DNA of 31,728 bases from Anaerolineales bacterium UBA2200 (GTDB lineage: Bacteria; Chloroflexota; Anaerolineae; UBA2200). Position numbers and translations under genes: made by a program. Of this stretch, positions 8,023-16,180 are shown piece by piece. Within the stretch, counting starts at the first letter, position 1; each line of letters opens with the position of its first letter. The stretch is from assembly GCA_002327925.1 (NCBI GenBank), contig DCVA01000032.1:1-31728 (forward strand), read 5' to 3'. The notes beneath the pieces are model-generated. The model was given only the letters and a program-made list of their open reading frames with translations, was not told the DNA's origin and did not search any database.

Positions 8023-8586
8023 CTACCCCTTGATCCGGGTTACGTAGCTGCCGGTGCGCGTATCGATCTGGATCAGATCACCCTCGTTGACAAAGGGGGG
8101 AACCCGCATCTGAAACCCTGTTTCCAGGCCTACTGTCTTTAGGTCAGAGCTCGATGTATCGCCTTTGGCCCAGGGGGCACTCTCCACGACGCGCAGGTTA
8201 ACAAAGTTGGGCACGTCCACGCCGATAGGATGGTCGCGGAAGAACAGCACTTCGACGGAGACATTATCGATCAGATAATGCGGTGCATCTCCCAGAGCAT
8301 CCTCGTGGATACCCAGTTGCTCATAGCTCTCCGAGTCCATAAAGTAGTAGTTTCCGCCCTCGTGGTACAGGTACTGCATGGTGCGCTGTTCCAGCACCGC
8401 CTGCTCCAGCGACTCGCCGGAGCGGTAGGTCCGGTCTATGATCGAGCCGTTCAGCATATTGCGCAGGCGCGTACGATAGATCCCCTGCCCTTTGCCTGGC
8501 TTGGTGAACTCGAACGAAATGACCGTATAAGGCTCATTGTCGATGGTAATCGTTAACCCTTTGCGCAAGTCCGATACTGTGTACAT
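8023..8586 (-). CDS. efp: Translation elongation factor P
   Basis: The 187-residue product is a three-domain EF-P that relieves ribosome stalling at polyproline stretches. The N-terminal KOW-like domain has the tip loop KPGKGQ with the modifiable Lys32 (equivalent to E. coli Lys34). The C-terminal OB domains include the usual GDTSSSDLKTVGLETG and VPPFVNEGDLIQIDTRTG blocks. The ATG at 8586 is preferred because GAGGG lies 8 nt upstream. A GTG 15 nt further upstream lacks a ribosome binding site. It is likely the first gene of an efp-epmA operon. The abundance of Thr/Pro-rich linkers in secreted proteins here (for example in the lipoproteins) fits a need for EF-P. Confidence 0.95.
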   Translation of the reverse strand: MYTVSDLRKGLTITIDNEPYTVISFEFTKPGKGQGIYRTRLRNMLNGSIIDRTYRSGESLEQAVLEQRTMQYLYHEGGNYYFMDSESYEQLGIHEDALGDAPHYLIDNVSVEVLFFRDHPIGVDVPNFVNLRVVESAPWAKGDTSSSDLKTVGLETGFQMRVPPFVNEGDLIQIDTRTGSYVTRIKG

Positions 8587-8634
8587 GTCCGAAACCCTCA
8601 CTAGCAGAATAAGTGCTACAATAGCAACTTGTAT

Positions 8635-8663
8635 ATCATAGCACGCCCTCCGGGATTAGGCAA
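8635..8663 (-). promoter_or_regulatory. Predicted promoter of efp-epmA
   Basis: Reading on the minus strand, TTGCCT (-35, 8663-8658) and TATGAT (-10, 8640-8635) are separated by 17 nt. Predicted initiation near 8628 gives a leader of about 40 nt before the efp ATG. Confidence 0.6.
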
Positions 8664-8714
8664 GATTACCCTGGTAATGCGGCCCAATTCGATGCCGATT
8701 CTGCTCACGGCACG

Positions 8715-8734
8715 CCAGCGCTCGAGTGCGCTGG
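8715..8734. other. Inverted repeat upstream of the ABC exporter
   Basis: CCAGCGC and GCGCTGG form a perfect 7-bp inverted repeat around TCGAGT. It lies 42 nt before the start of the ABC ATPase gene, in the efp/ABC divergent region. It could be an operator or an mRNA hairpin. No regulator gene lies nearby, so the role is open. Confidence 0.35.
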
Positions 8735-8776
8735 TACACGCAGTTCCGATGCGACCACCAGGATCGAGGAGAAACC

Positions 8777-9733
8777 ATGACCGGTTATGCGATCGAAACC
8801 AAGGAGATGACACGCTGCTTTGGCGCCCTGCGCGCGGTAGATCGTGTGTCGCTGCAGGTGCCCACGGGAAGCATCTTTGGCTTCCTGGGTCCCAACGGGG
8901 CAGGAAAGACAACCACCCTGCGGCTGCTGCTCGGCCTGCTGGAGCTCAACGGCGGATCAGCCACGGTGCTGGGATATGACGTGTCCACCCAGGCCGCGTC
9001 GATCCGCGAGCATACTGGCGTCCTGCTCGAACACGACGGACTCTACGCGCGCCTCAGCATATACGACAACCTCGAGTTCTTTGGACGCGTCTACCACCTC
9101 GACGTCAGAACCAGGCAGGCACGCATACAGGAACTGCTGAAGCACCTGGGGCTCTGGGATCGACGCGATGCCGATGTGACCAAGCTTTCCAAAGGAATGA
9201 AGCAAAAGGTCGCCGTTGCTCGCGCCCTGCTGCACCGGCCCAGTCTGGTCTTTCTTGACGAACCCTCGGCCGGCCTCGACCCGGTTGCTGCCGTTGCCCT
9301 TCGTGAGGACATCCAGAATCTGGCGCGTAAGGAAGGCACGACCATCTTTCTGACCACGCACAATCTGGCCGAGGCGGAAAAGATCTGCGATTGCGTGGGC
9401 GTCATCCGCAAGGGGCAGTTGCTGACGCAGACGTCTCCGGCGGAACTGCGCAGCCAGACAGGAAAAGCGACCGCTCGCATTGTCGGCCACGGTTTCTCAG
9501 ACAGCTCTCTGGCGGCCCTGCGCGCTCTCCCGCAAGTAGAGTCCGCTGTCCTCCGCGACGATGAGCTGCATCTGGAGCTCGGCCCGGGCACGGAGATACC
9601 GCCACTGGTCACATGGCTCGTGCGAGAGGGTATCCAGATTGAAGAAGTGCACAAAGGCCGCGGCAGCCTGGAGGAGGCCTTTGTTGCCCTGATGCAGGAG
9701 AACGGGCAGGAACACCGGGAGGTGTTATCATGA
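8777..9733 (+). CDS. ABC exporter ATP-binding protein (NatA/CcmA type)
   Basis: The 318-residue protein is a single nucleotide-binding domain with a C-terminal extension. Walker A is GPNGAGKT (38-45), the signature is LSKGM (137-141), Walker B runs into DEPSAGLDP (161-169) and the H-loop histidine is His195 in TTHNLAEAE. The KGMKQK form of the signature region is typical of exporters of the ABC-2 type. The start at 8777 follows GAGGAG. The open frame extends upstream without similarity. The stop overlaps the permease ATG by 4 nt, so the two are coupled. The substrate (sodium, drug, lipid or peptide) is not evident. Confidence 0.92.
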   Translation: MTGYAIETKEMTRCFGALRAVDRVSLQVPTGSIFGFLGPNGAGKTTTLRLLLGLLELNGGSATVLGYDVSTQAASIREHTGVLLEHDGLYARLSIYDNLEFFGRVYHLDVRTRQARIQELLKHLGLWDRRDADVTKLSKGMKQKVAVARALLHRPSLVFLDEPSAGLDPVAAVALREDIQNLARKEGTTIFLTTHNLAEAEKICDCVGVIRKGQLLTQTSPAELRSQTGKATARIVGHGFSDSSLAALRALPQVESAVLRDDELHLELGPGTEIPPLVTWLVREGIQIEEVHKGRGSLEEAFVALMQENGQEHREVLS

Positions 9734-10470
9734 AAGATATCTCAACCGTCGTCTGGAAAGAGCTGAGTGAGTTCTGGCGCGCCAGGGGCGGGTCACGCGC
9801 CCGCCTAATGTCGTTCCTGCCGATCTTTTTCGTTTTTGGCGTCTTCTGGCCCCTGCAGGGACGTGAGGCCTGGGTAACCGTGCCCTTTCTGCCAGGGTTC
9901 CTGTTCATGATTCTTCCCCTTACCCTGGCCGGAGGCACAGCCGCCGACAGCTTTGCCGGCGAGCGTGAGCGGCACACCCTGGAGACTCTGCTCGCCACGC
10001 GGCTTTCGGACCGCGACATCTTCGCCGGCAAAGTCCTGGCCACGACCATCTACTGCACCGCGCTCGTGTGGGCCTGTGCGCTGATCTCCCTGATCACGCT
10101 GAATGTCAGCCGTGGTTCCAATCCCATCTTCTGGTACAGTGAAATCTCGGTGTTTCTGATCGCTCTGGGCACGCCACTCCTCGCCGTCCTGATGACCGCA
10201 ATCGGAGTGCTGGTCTCGCTACGGGCAGCGACGGTGCGTTCAGCGGCGCAGACCTTCAGCATCGTTACCTTGCTGGTCTTTATCGGCGTTCCTCTGTTGA
10301 TACAGGCCCTGCCGCCGGCCATGCAGGCGTCACTGGTCGAAATGGTCGCCACGGCCAATATGACTCTCGTCGCACTGGCGGCGGGCACTGTCGTTCTGGC
10401 AGCGAGTATCGCCCTGCTGGCTCTGGGTATCGCCCGCTTCCAGCGGACGCGGTTGATCCTGGAGGAGTAG
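9730..10470 (+). CDS. ABC-2 type exporter permease
   Basis: The 246-residue integral membrane protein has about six hydrophobic segments. After the second segment comes the cytoplasmic motif GERERHTLETLLAT, the hallmark of NatB/ABC2_membrane_2 permeases and the usual coupling region to the ATPase. It pairs with the ATPase gene that overlaps its start. A strong hairpin (10486-10519) follows the stop by 15 nt and ends this two-gene unit. Confidence 0.88.
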   Translation: MKDISTVVWKELSEFWRARGGSRARLMSFLPIFFVFGVFWPLQGREAWVTVPFLPGFLFMILPLTLAGGTAADSFAGERERHTLETLLATRLSDRDIFAGKVLATTIYCTALVWACALISLITLNVSRGSNPIFWYSEISVFLIALGTPLLAVLMTAIGVLVSLRAATVRSAAQTFSIVTLLVFIGVPLLIQALPPAMQASLVEMVATANMTLVALAAGTVVLAASIALLALGIARFQRTRLILEE

Positions 10471-10485
10471 CTCAAGGGCAAACAA

Positions 10486-10519
10486 GAGGCTCCCGTCTTC
10501 ATGAGAAGACGGGAGCCTC
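10486..10519. terminator. Bidirectional intrinsic terminator between the ABC permease and the GH57 gene
   Basis: A perfect 15-bp stem (10486-10500 with 10505-10519) encloses the 4-nt loop ATGA. It lies 15 nt after the plus-strand permease stop and 13 nt after the minus-strand GH57 stop, so it can serve both convergent units. The flanking T-tracts are short on both sides. Confidence 0.8.
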
Positions 10520-10532
10520 TGCTATCTCCTCC

Positions 10533-13500
10533 CTATTGCGCTCTGATCATGGGCAGTTGGGCGAAATCGTCCGCGGTCAGCTTGTCCATATCCTTTTCCT
10601 GCGAGGCAGGATACGTGCTCAGTGCCGTTTCTTGATCCACCGCCGCATCGGCCGGCAGGTACACGTCGATGATACGTGTATGATTGGTGCCGGACGGAGC
10701 GCCTCCAAAGCGCCACTGGCCATTCTGCGCCTCCACGTCACGCACGCGCCACACCCCTGAAGCCGGGTACCCCTCCTGACCCAGCACCACAGCGAGGTAA
10801 CTCCAGCTCTTCGGTTCCCAGCCGGGGAAGGCGCTCTTGGGCACGCGCACGGTCACCTTCCTGGCCGCCGGGTCGACCACAACCTTGAGCGAAACGTCCA
10901 CCTTCTGGGCAACGCCCTTGCTGTCGACCTTGAAAAGTCCCGGCGTCCAGCCTTCGACCCACACAGCATAGTCCCAGGCGTCATCAGCGCCGACTGCGGC
11001 GTTGCGGCCAGGCAGCAGCATGCGTGCGCCTGAGTTCGCCTTATGATCCATGTCGATGTAGACCTCAAAACTCTGCACGGACAGGTTGACCGCCGAACCC
11101 CACGGGTTGGCCACTGGACCGTACACGGAGAAGGTGAGTACCAAGTTTTTGTCATCATAGCCCACTACAAACTGCTGGGCATCGAACACCTGCGCCGGAA
11201 ACACACCGTCGGTTGGATAGGTGTAGCTACCTGGACCATGATCGTCCTTCTCAGCGTCGTCGACGGTCAGCACTGGCAAAATGGCGCTGATATCCGGCAC
11301 CACCAACAGAGCCGGCCCTCCCAGCGGCGCGCTATCTATGTCAACTCCCCCGCGGCTGACGACCAGCAGTACGTTCACCCGATCACCCGCTTCCAGGTCA
11401 GCCAGGTTCGTGAACGGCACGGCCAGCTCAAGTGTCGTGCCTTTGACCGCCACATCCGCAAGGCTCGACGGCTTGTCCCACTCGCTGTACCCGCTGGCAT
11501 TGGAGTAGGTCGCGCTAATCGTACCATCCTTGATCAGCACGGCAGCCTCTCCGGCAGCACCAAAGCCAAGCACCGTCTTGGGGGTTGCTGTCGCTCCAAA
11601 ACGCGAGAAGGTGTTGATCTGCTTGCTGTGGGGATTTGAGAAGTAGGCCGCGATGGTCAACTCAGGTGCCAGGGAGAGCCAGTCGCTGCGCCCGTCCACG
11701 CGCAGGTAGATGTTCTTCTTGTCGTAGCCGTAGTAGAGACCCGAGATCACGTCCTCAGCCCGTGCCATGGCCGTGCCTGACTTGAGGTAGTAGCCGGCCT
11801 GGGCCCACTCTTCTGGGACCGCCTGGCCATCCACAACAGGGGTCAGAGCCCCTGCCACTTCTTGCGTCGGTGCTGGGGGCTGCGGCGGCATGATGGGCAC
11901 GTAGAGCCAATCCGGTACTTCCTCGCGCATGGTACGATAGATGTCAATCAGGGTCTGCCGGTACATCGTGTCAAAAGCACGCTCATCGGCAACGCTCTGG
12001 TCCGAGCCATACCACCAGAACCAGTCGGATCCTTCCGCAAAGTACATCAGTTCTAGCGCAGCATCATAGGTCTTGGCGTCCACCGTGTTGCGGCGGTTCA
12101 TCAGCATCGTCCGGGTCTTGACCAGGTAGTTCCAGGCTGTGTTTTCCTCGTCCTCGCCGATCCACGTCGAGTAGTCGGGGGTGAACCAGCATCCCGGCCA
12201 GAGATCCTCGATCTTGCGCTGTTCGGGAAATTTGGCTAGGTACTCGGACGGTGTGATGGTCACCACATCTTTTGCCTCAGACAGCTTGCGATAGAGGGCG
12301 TTCAGGAACGCCTTTCCATCATTGTCATAGTTCTCCCAGGCATTCTCACCATCCAGCAGCACTGTTACCAGGTGCGGGCCAGTAGCATTCTCCGCCTTGA
12401 GCTGGACCTGGATGTCGCGCAGGCGCTTCATAAAGTCATCGGCAGCCACCTCTCCGGGCGTGCCGCTATAGGTGAAGCCAACCTTGTCTGAGATCAACAA
12501 GTCACGAAAGACCATCCCTACAGCTTGTCCGTCGCCCTGCTGCACATAGTAGGGACGGTAGAGCTGGTCCGCCTGCTGGACTACGTCTCTGCTGTTACGA
12601 GTAAAGCCCTCCAGCCCCAGTGATTTGGCCAGAACCTGTTCACCAGAAGCCATCCAGATCACGCCTGCGTTTGAGACCATCTTGACGATCTGCTGAGCGA
12701 CAGAGCCTTCCCCTGGCCACATGCCACGGGGCTCGCGTCCGAACAGGGTCTTGTACTTCTCCACACCCTTCTGCACCTGGGCAATAGCATCGTTTGGAAA
12801 AGAGAATCGCTCAGGCAGCTTGACATCGGGCATGCCAACCTTGGCCAGGTCCGTATCGTAGAGCAGAGGAAGAATGGGGTGGGTGTAAGGCGTAAAGGTC
12901 ACCTCAATCTGCCCCGCGTCTTGCAGCGCCTTATGCACGGGCACAACCATCTTGATGATCTCCAGCGCTTTGTCGAAGACAACCGTCTTGTCCGCCTCGC
13001 TGAAATCCTTGCCTTTCGCCACGAGCGCTTTGAGCGGCTCCTCCGCCAGAAAGCCAGGATCGAACCAGGCCAGGTTGAACCACACCTGCAGGTCACGGTA
13101 GTCGGCCTCTGTGTAGGTGGCAAGGGCCTTTTGCACTGTGGCGTCACTGTCATCGCTCCCGCGCTTGGCCAGCAGCTCGGCGTAGCGTGGGTAGAGTTTG
13201 ATGATATGGTCCCAGTTGGCATCGAAGAAGCGCTTGAGGAGATAGGTCTTGTCCGCTTCCGTAAGCTGGTCCGCCGGCTTTTCAGCCAGCACCCAGTACT
13301 GATCCCTGGCTCCTGCAATCAAGTCTTCCAGCTGGAAGATCAAGCTGGGCGTCAGGTTGAACGTGGCCTTGACCGTGGGGTACTGTTTTAGCATGGCGGC
13401 CATATCATAGTAGTCTTTCTGGGCATGGGCGCGCACCCAGGGCTTGGTGTAGATGCCTGTCTCTGGATCCTTGTAGTACCTGGGCTGGTGCTGATGCCAG

Positions 13501-13667
13501 ATGATAGACAGGTAGAGCGGCTCTTCAGCCACGGGGGTGGCAGTCGGTGGCACTGCCGTGGGCGGCCGCTGGGTCGCGGTCGGGGAAATCGGGGTGGCTT
13601 GTGGAGCGCACCCGACCACCAGGATCAGAACCATCAGCCAGACAAAGATTCGCTTCCAGGGCAACAT
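10533..13667 (-). CDS. Surface lipoprotein glycoside hydrolase family 57 with CBM9-like and glucodextranase C-terminal-like modules
   Basis: The 1044-residue protein has a lipoprotein signal ending VVGC (Cys20), followed by a Thr/Pro linker to about residue 47. The GH57 domain begins with WHQHQP (His58, His60). It has the candidate nucleophile Glu320 in MWPGEGSV and the candidate acid Asp439 in LDGENAWE. A module starting VVDGQAVPEEW (around 612) looks like a CBM9/DOMON sandwich. The C-terminal part from about 800 opens with DDHGPGSYTYPTDGVF, the signature of the glucodextranase C-terminal domain. Known GH57 enzymes cleave or transfer alpha-glucans. The protein is probably tethered outside the cell to act on starch- or pullulan-like glucans (inference). 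The ATG at 13667 is preceded by AAGGAGGAGAG; an upstream in-frame start is rejected for that reason. Confidence 0.9.
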   Translation of the reverse strand: MLPWKRIFVWLMVLILVVGCAPQATPISPTATQRPPTAVPPTATPVAEEPLYLSIIWHQHQPRYYKDPETGIYTKPWVRAHAQKDYYDMAAMLKQYPTVKATFNLTPSLIFQLEDLIAGARDQYWVLAEKPADQLTEADKTYLLKRFFDANWDHIIKLYPRYAELLAKRGSDDSDATVQKALATYTEADYRDLQVWFNLAWFDPGFLAEEPLKALVAKGKDFSEADKTVVFDKALEIIKMVVPVHKALQDAGQIEVTFTPYTHPILPLLYDTDLAKVGMPDVKLPERFSFPNDAIAQVQKGVEKYKTLFGREPRGMWPGEGSVAQQIVKMVSNAGVIWMASGEQVLAKSLGLEGFTRNSRDVVQQADQLYRPYYVQQGDGQAVGMVFRDLLISDKVGFTYSGTPGEVAADDFMKRLRDIQVQLKAENATGPHLVTVLLDGENAWENYDNDGKAFLNALYRKLSEAKDVVTITPSEYLAKFPEQRKIEDLWPGCWFTPDYSTWIGEDEENTAWNYLVKTRTMLMNRRNTVDAKTYDAALELMYFAEGSDWFWWYGSDQSVADERAFDTMYRQTLIDIYRTMREEVPDWLYVPIMPPQPPAPTQEVAGALTPVVDGQAVPEEWAQAGYYLKSGTAMARAEDVISGLYYGYDKKNIYLRVDGRSDWLSLAPELTIAAYFSNPHSKQINTFSRFGATATPKTVLGFGAAGEAAVLIKDGTISATYSNASGYSEWDKPSSLADVAVKGTTLELAVPFTNLADLEAGDRVNVLLVVSRGGVDIDSAPLGGPALLVVPDISAILPVLTVDDAEKDDHGPGSYTYPTDGVFPAQVFDAQQFVVGYDDKNLVLTFSVYGPVANPWGSAVNLSVQSFEVYIDMDHKANSGARMLLPGRNAAVGADDAWDYAVWVEGWTPGLFKVDSKGVAQKVDVSLKVVVDPAARKVTVRVPKSAFPGWEPKSWSYLAVVLGQEGYPASGVWRVRDVEAQNGQWRFGGAPSGTNHTRIIDVYLPADAAVDQETALSTYPASQEKDMDKLTADDFAQLPMIRAQ

Positions 13668-13739
13668 CTCTCCTCCTTGAGTTACCGCGCAGCACCGGGG
13701 GTTGCGCACGGCCTAGCTTTGTCAGAATGAAACCGGACT

Positions 13740-13745
13740 ATTATA
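13740..13745 (-). promoter_or_regulatory. Candidate -10 element of the GH57 gene
   Basis: A perfect TATAAT is read on the minus strand, 73 nt before the GH57 start codon. No convincing -35 box lies at 16-18 nt, so the call rests on the -10 and its position in the divergent gap to plsY. Confidence 0.4.
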
Positions 13746-13786
13746 CTTCTATTGACTGTCGCAACGAAAGCCGGGCCGCCGTGTTG

Positions 13787-13795
13787 TGATAGAAT
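13787..13795 (+). promoter_or_regulatory. Candidate extended -10 element of the plsY-like gene
   Basis: TGATAGAAT (TG, one base, then TAGAAT) lies 31 nt before the start codon. A TTGACT at 13752-13757 is too far upstream (32 nt) to act as the partner -35, so this would be an extended -10 promoter. Confidence 0.4.
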
Positions 13796-13826
13796 ATGGA
13801 GTAACACACAGGGGGTAACGAGTAGC

Positions 13827-14435
13827 ATGCAAGTTGTACGCTACGTTATGGTGGTTGCCGCCGGTTACCTGCTGGGATCATTCCCAACAGGCTATCTGGC
13901 CGCTCGATTGTTCAAAGGCGTTGACCCACGTCGCCACGGCAGCGGCCGGACCGGCGGAACCAACATCCTGCGCACGGCAGGCAAGGGAGCAGCGCTGCTG
14001 ACGATCACAGGCGACCTCCTCAAGGGTTTTCTGGCCGTGTGGGTGGCTCGCTCCTGGCTTGGCACCCAGACCTCCATGGTCCTGACCGGCCTGGCTGCCG
14101 TCGTTGGGCACAATCGCTCCATCTTCCTGAGGTTCCGCGGCGGAGCCGGCTCGATGACCAACGCAGGGGCTATGCTGGGGCTGGCTCCCCACGTGGTTCC
14201 ATTCATGGCTGTCGCGGCCGTCATCAGCGCCAGAGTCACCCGCATGGGCTCAGTGACGTCCATCGCGGCTGCCGCTACGATGGTCATCGGCCTGGTCGTC
14301 TCGTATTTCCTTTCCCTGACTCCCCTGTCCTATGTGCTCTACGGAGTGCTGGCCTGCGCTCTGATCCTGCTAGAGCTCAAGCCGAACCTGCAGCGCCTCA
14401 GCAAAGGCACGGAACGGCGCGTCGAAGACTATTAA
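13827..14435 (+). CDS. plsY: PlsY-like glycerol-3-phosphate acyltransferase
   Basis: The 202-residue membrane protein has about five to six segments. It shows the PlsY motifs GSFPTGYL (17-24), HGSGRTGGTN followed by ITGDLLKG (38-67), and GHNRSIFLRFRGGAG (94-108). PlsY transfers the acyl group of acyl-phosphate to glycerol-3-phosphate, the first step of phospholipid synthesis. Motif 3 deviates from the usual GGKGVAT: it reads GGAGSMT, with the lysine replaced by Ala107. This may mark a paralogue with altered activity. The start follows GGGGG at 11 nt. The gene stands alone, opposite the GH57 gene, and ends at a strong terminator. Confidence 0.8.
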   Translation: MQVVRYVMVVAAGYLLGSFPTGYLAARLFKGVDPRRHGSGRTGGTNILRTAGKGAALLTITGDLLKGFLAVWVARSWLGTQTSMVLTGLAAVVGHNRSIFLRFRGGAGSMTNAGAMLGLAPHVVPFMAVAAVISARVTRMGSVTSIAAAATMVIGLVVSYFLSLTPLSYVLYGVLACALILLELKPNLQRLSKGTERRVEDY

Positions 14436-14444
14436 CAAAAAGGA

Positions 14445-14480
14445 GGCCCCGGGGCTCTTGCCCCGGGGCCTTTCGTTTTC
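14445..14480. terminator. Bidirectional intrinsic terminator between plsY and the amino acid transporter operon
   Basis: An 11-bp GC stem (GGCCCCGGGGC, 14445-14455, with 14460-14470) encloses TCTT. It is followed by TTTCGTTTT on the plus strand and preceded by AAAAAGGA, which supplies a T-tract for the minus strand. It closes plsY and the convergent ABC operon. Confidence 0.9.
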
Positions 14481-14488
14481 CCGACCTG

Positions 14489-15235
14489 CTAGCTCAGTAT
14501 CTTGCCCAGGAACTGCCGCGTGCGCTCCTCTTTGCAGGCGCTCAGCGAGAGTCCATCAGGCGTCGTTTCCTCGATCACGTGTCCCTCGCACATAAAGATG
14601 ATCCGTTTGGCCGCCGCCTTGACAAACCCCATTTCGTGAGAGACCACCACCATGGTCATCCCTTCCCTGGCCAGGTCCAGCATCACGTCCAGGACCTCTT
14701 TGATCATCTCGGGGTCGAGCGCTGACGTCGGCTCATCAAAGAGCATAATCCTGGGCTGCATGGCCAGCGCTCGGGCGATGGCCACACGTTGCTGCTGCCC
14801 ACCGGAGAGCTGCGCCGGGTAGGCATCCGCCTTCTCGGGAATGCCCACCTTGGCCAACAGGTCGCGGGCGAGGCTGGTTGCCTCGCTCGCCGATGTCTTG
14901 CGCACCACGGTCTGCGCCAGGGTGATATTCTGCAAGGCGGTCAGGTGGGGGAACAGATTGAAGAGCTGGAACACCATGCCCACTTCTGCACGAACCTTGT
15001 CGATGTTCTTCGCCTGTGTGAGCGGTATCCCGTCGACAACGATGCGGCCGCTATCCACCGATTCCAGATGGTTGATGCAGCGCAGAAGAGTGGACTTGCC
15101 CGACCCACTGGGGCCGATGATGACCACGACCTCGCCCCTCTCCACGGTGAGGCTGACGTCGTCCAGGGCAACCACCCTCCCGAACTTTTTGCTTACATGC
15201 TCGATCTCAATGATGTTATCTGCCAATTCTTTCAC
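14489..15235 (-). CDS. glnQ: Polar amino acid ABC importer ATP-binding protein (GlnQ type)
   Basis: The 248-residue protein has Walker A GPSGSGKS (41-48), the Q-loop region FQLFNLFPHLT, the signature LSGGQQQ (144-150), Walker B ending in DEPTSALDP (168-176) and the switch histidine in VSHEMGF. These blocks are those of GlnQ/HisP ATPases, not of DppD/DppF. The start is GTG with GAGGG upstream. It is the last gene of the operon and the only ATPase in it. The peptide-type permeases upstream lack their own DppD/F here. Confidence 0.92.
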   Translation of the reverse strand: MKELADNIIEIEHVSKKFGRVVALDDVSLTVERGEVVVIIGPSGSGKSTLLRCINHLESVDSGRIVVDGIPLTQAKNIDKVRAEVGMVFQLFNLFPHLTALQNITLAQTVVRKTSASEATSLARDLLAKVGIPEKADAYPAQLSGGQQQRVAIARALAMQPRIMLFDEPTSALDPEMIKEVLDVMLDLAREGMTMVVVSHEMGFVKAAAKRIIFMCEGHVIEETTPDGLSLSACKEERTRQFLGKILS

Positions 15236-15283
15236 CCAGATCCCTCACCCGGAATGGTGCCCCTGTGATTCTTGGGGCTACCG

Positions 15284-16129
15284 CTAGCGGGAGTAATTTG
15301 TCCGCTCCTCGATGTAGGCAACGATGCGCGAGAGGAAAAGCGTCATCAGCAAGTACACCAGTGCCACCATCAACCACGTCTCAAGGGCCATAAACGTGCT
15401 GGCCATGAACTCGCGCCCACGGCGTGTCAGGTCCGCTACTGCTACCACAGAGACTAGGGAAGAGTCCTTCAACAGGGCCACGAACTCGTTCCCCACAGGC
15501 GGCAGGATCATTCGAATCGCCTGGGGAAGGACCACAAAGCGCATGGATTGCAGGTATCCCATCCCCAGCGACCTTGCCGCTTCCATCTGCCCCTTGGGAA
15601 TGGATTCGATGCCCGCGCGGAAGATTTCGGACATGTAAGCACCGTAGCAGATGGTCAGACCCACGATGGCGGCAACAAAGGGGTTGATCTTGATCGCAAT
15701 CAGCCTCGCTGACATGGCGGGCCACGATTTAGCCAGACTCTCTCCCAGCCCGCGAATCACAATGGGAGAAGCGTAGTAGATGAACATCAACTGCACCAGC
15801 AGTGGGATGCCGCGAACGATCTCCACGTAGACAGAGGCAACGCCTTTGATGAGCGGGTTCTTGGAGATGCGCCCCAGACCCCCGATCAAGCCCACCAACA
15901 CGATAAAGACAAAAGAAACAACTGTCACCCCTACGGTAACGCGGAGGCCATCCTCCAGATAGACGAGGATACGCCGGTAGGGGTCGGGCCTGGTCTGGGT
16001 CAGCCACAGGGTGAGTACCACCACACCCACAAAAAGCAGCCACCAGCGGTCGAGGCGCTGCCACAGGGATTTCTCCTCAGGAGTGGTCTCGCTGGTCTTG
16101 TTTTGCACAGGCCTTGTCTTCACCGTCAT
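15284..16129 (-). CDS. glnP: Polar amino acid ABC importer permease (GlnP/HisM type)
   Basis: The 281-residue protein has an unusually long hydrophilic N-terminus and a first membrane segment (about 29-45). The typical five-helix GlnP core follows, with DGLRVTVGVTVVS and VEIVRGIPLLVQLMF. The EAA coupling motif is EAARSLGMGYLQSMRFVVLPQA. It forms the channel for GlnQ-type ATPases and should work with the amino-acid-type receptor domain encoded at the head of the operon. The gaps to its neighbours are about 50 nt on each side. Confidence 0.9.
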   Translation of the reverse strand: MTVKTRPVQNKTSETTPEEKSLWQRLDRWWLLFVGVVVLTLWLTQTRPDPYRRILVYLEDGLRVTVGVTVVSFVFIVLVGLIGGLGRISKNPLIKGVASVYVEIVRGIPLLVQLMFIYYASPIVIRGLGESLAKSWPAMSARLIAIKINPFVAAIVGLTICYGAYMSEIFRAGIESIPKGQMEAARSLGMGYLQSMRFVVLPQAIRMILPPVGNEFVALLKDSSLVSVVAVADLTRRGREFMASTFMALETWLMVALVYLLMTLFLSRIVAYIEERTNYSR

Positions 16130-16180
16130 AGGTCAAGCGCACCTTTCGTCACACAGGCAGAGCTTGTGTTTATCGAGGGA

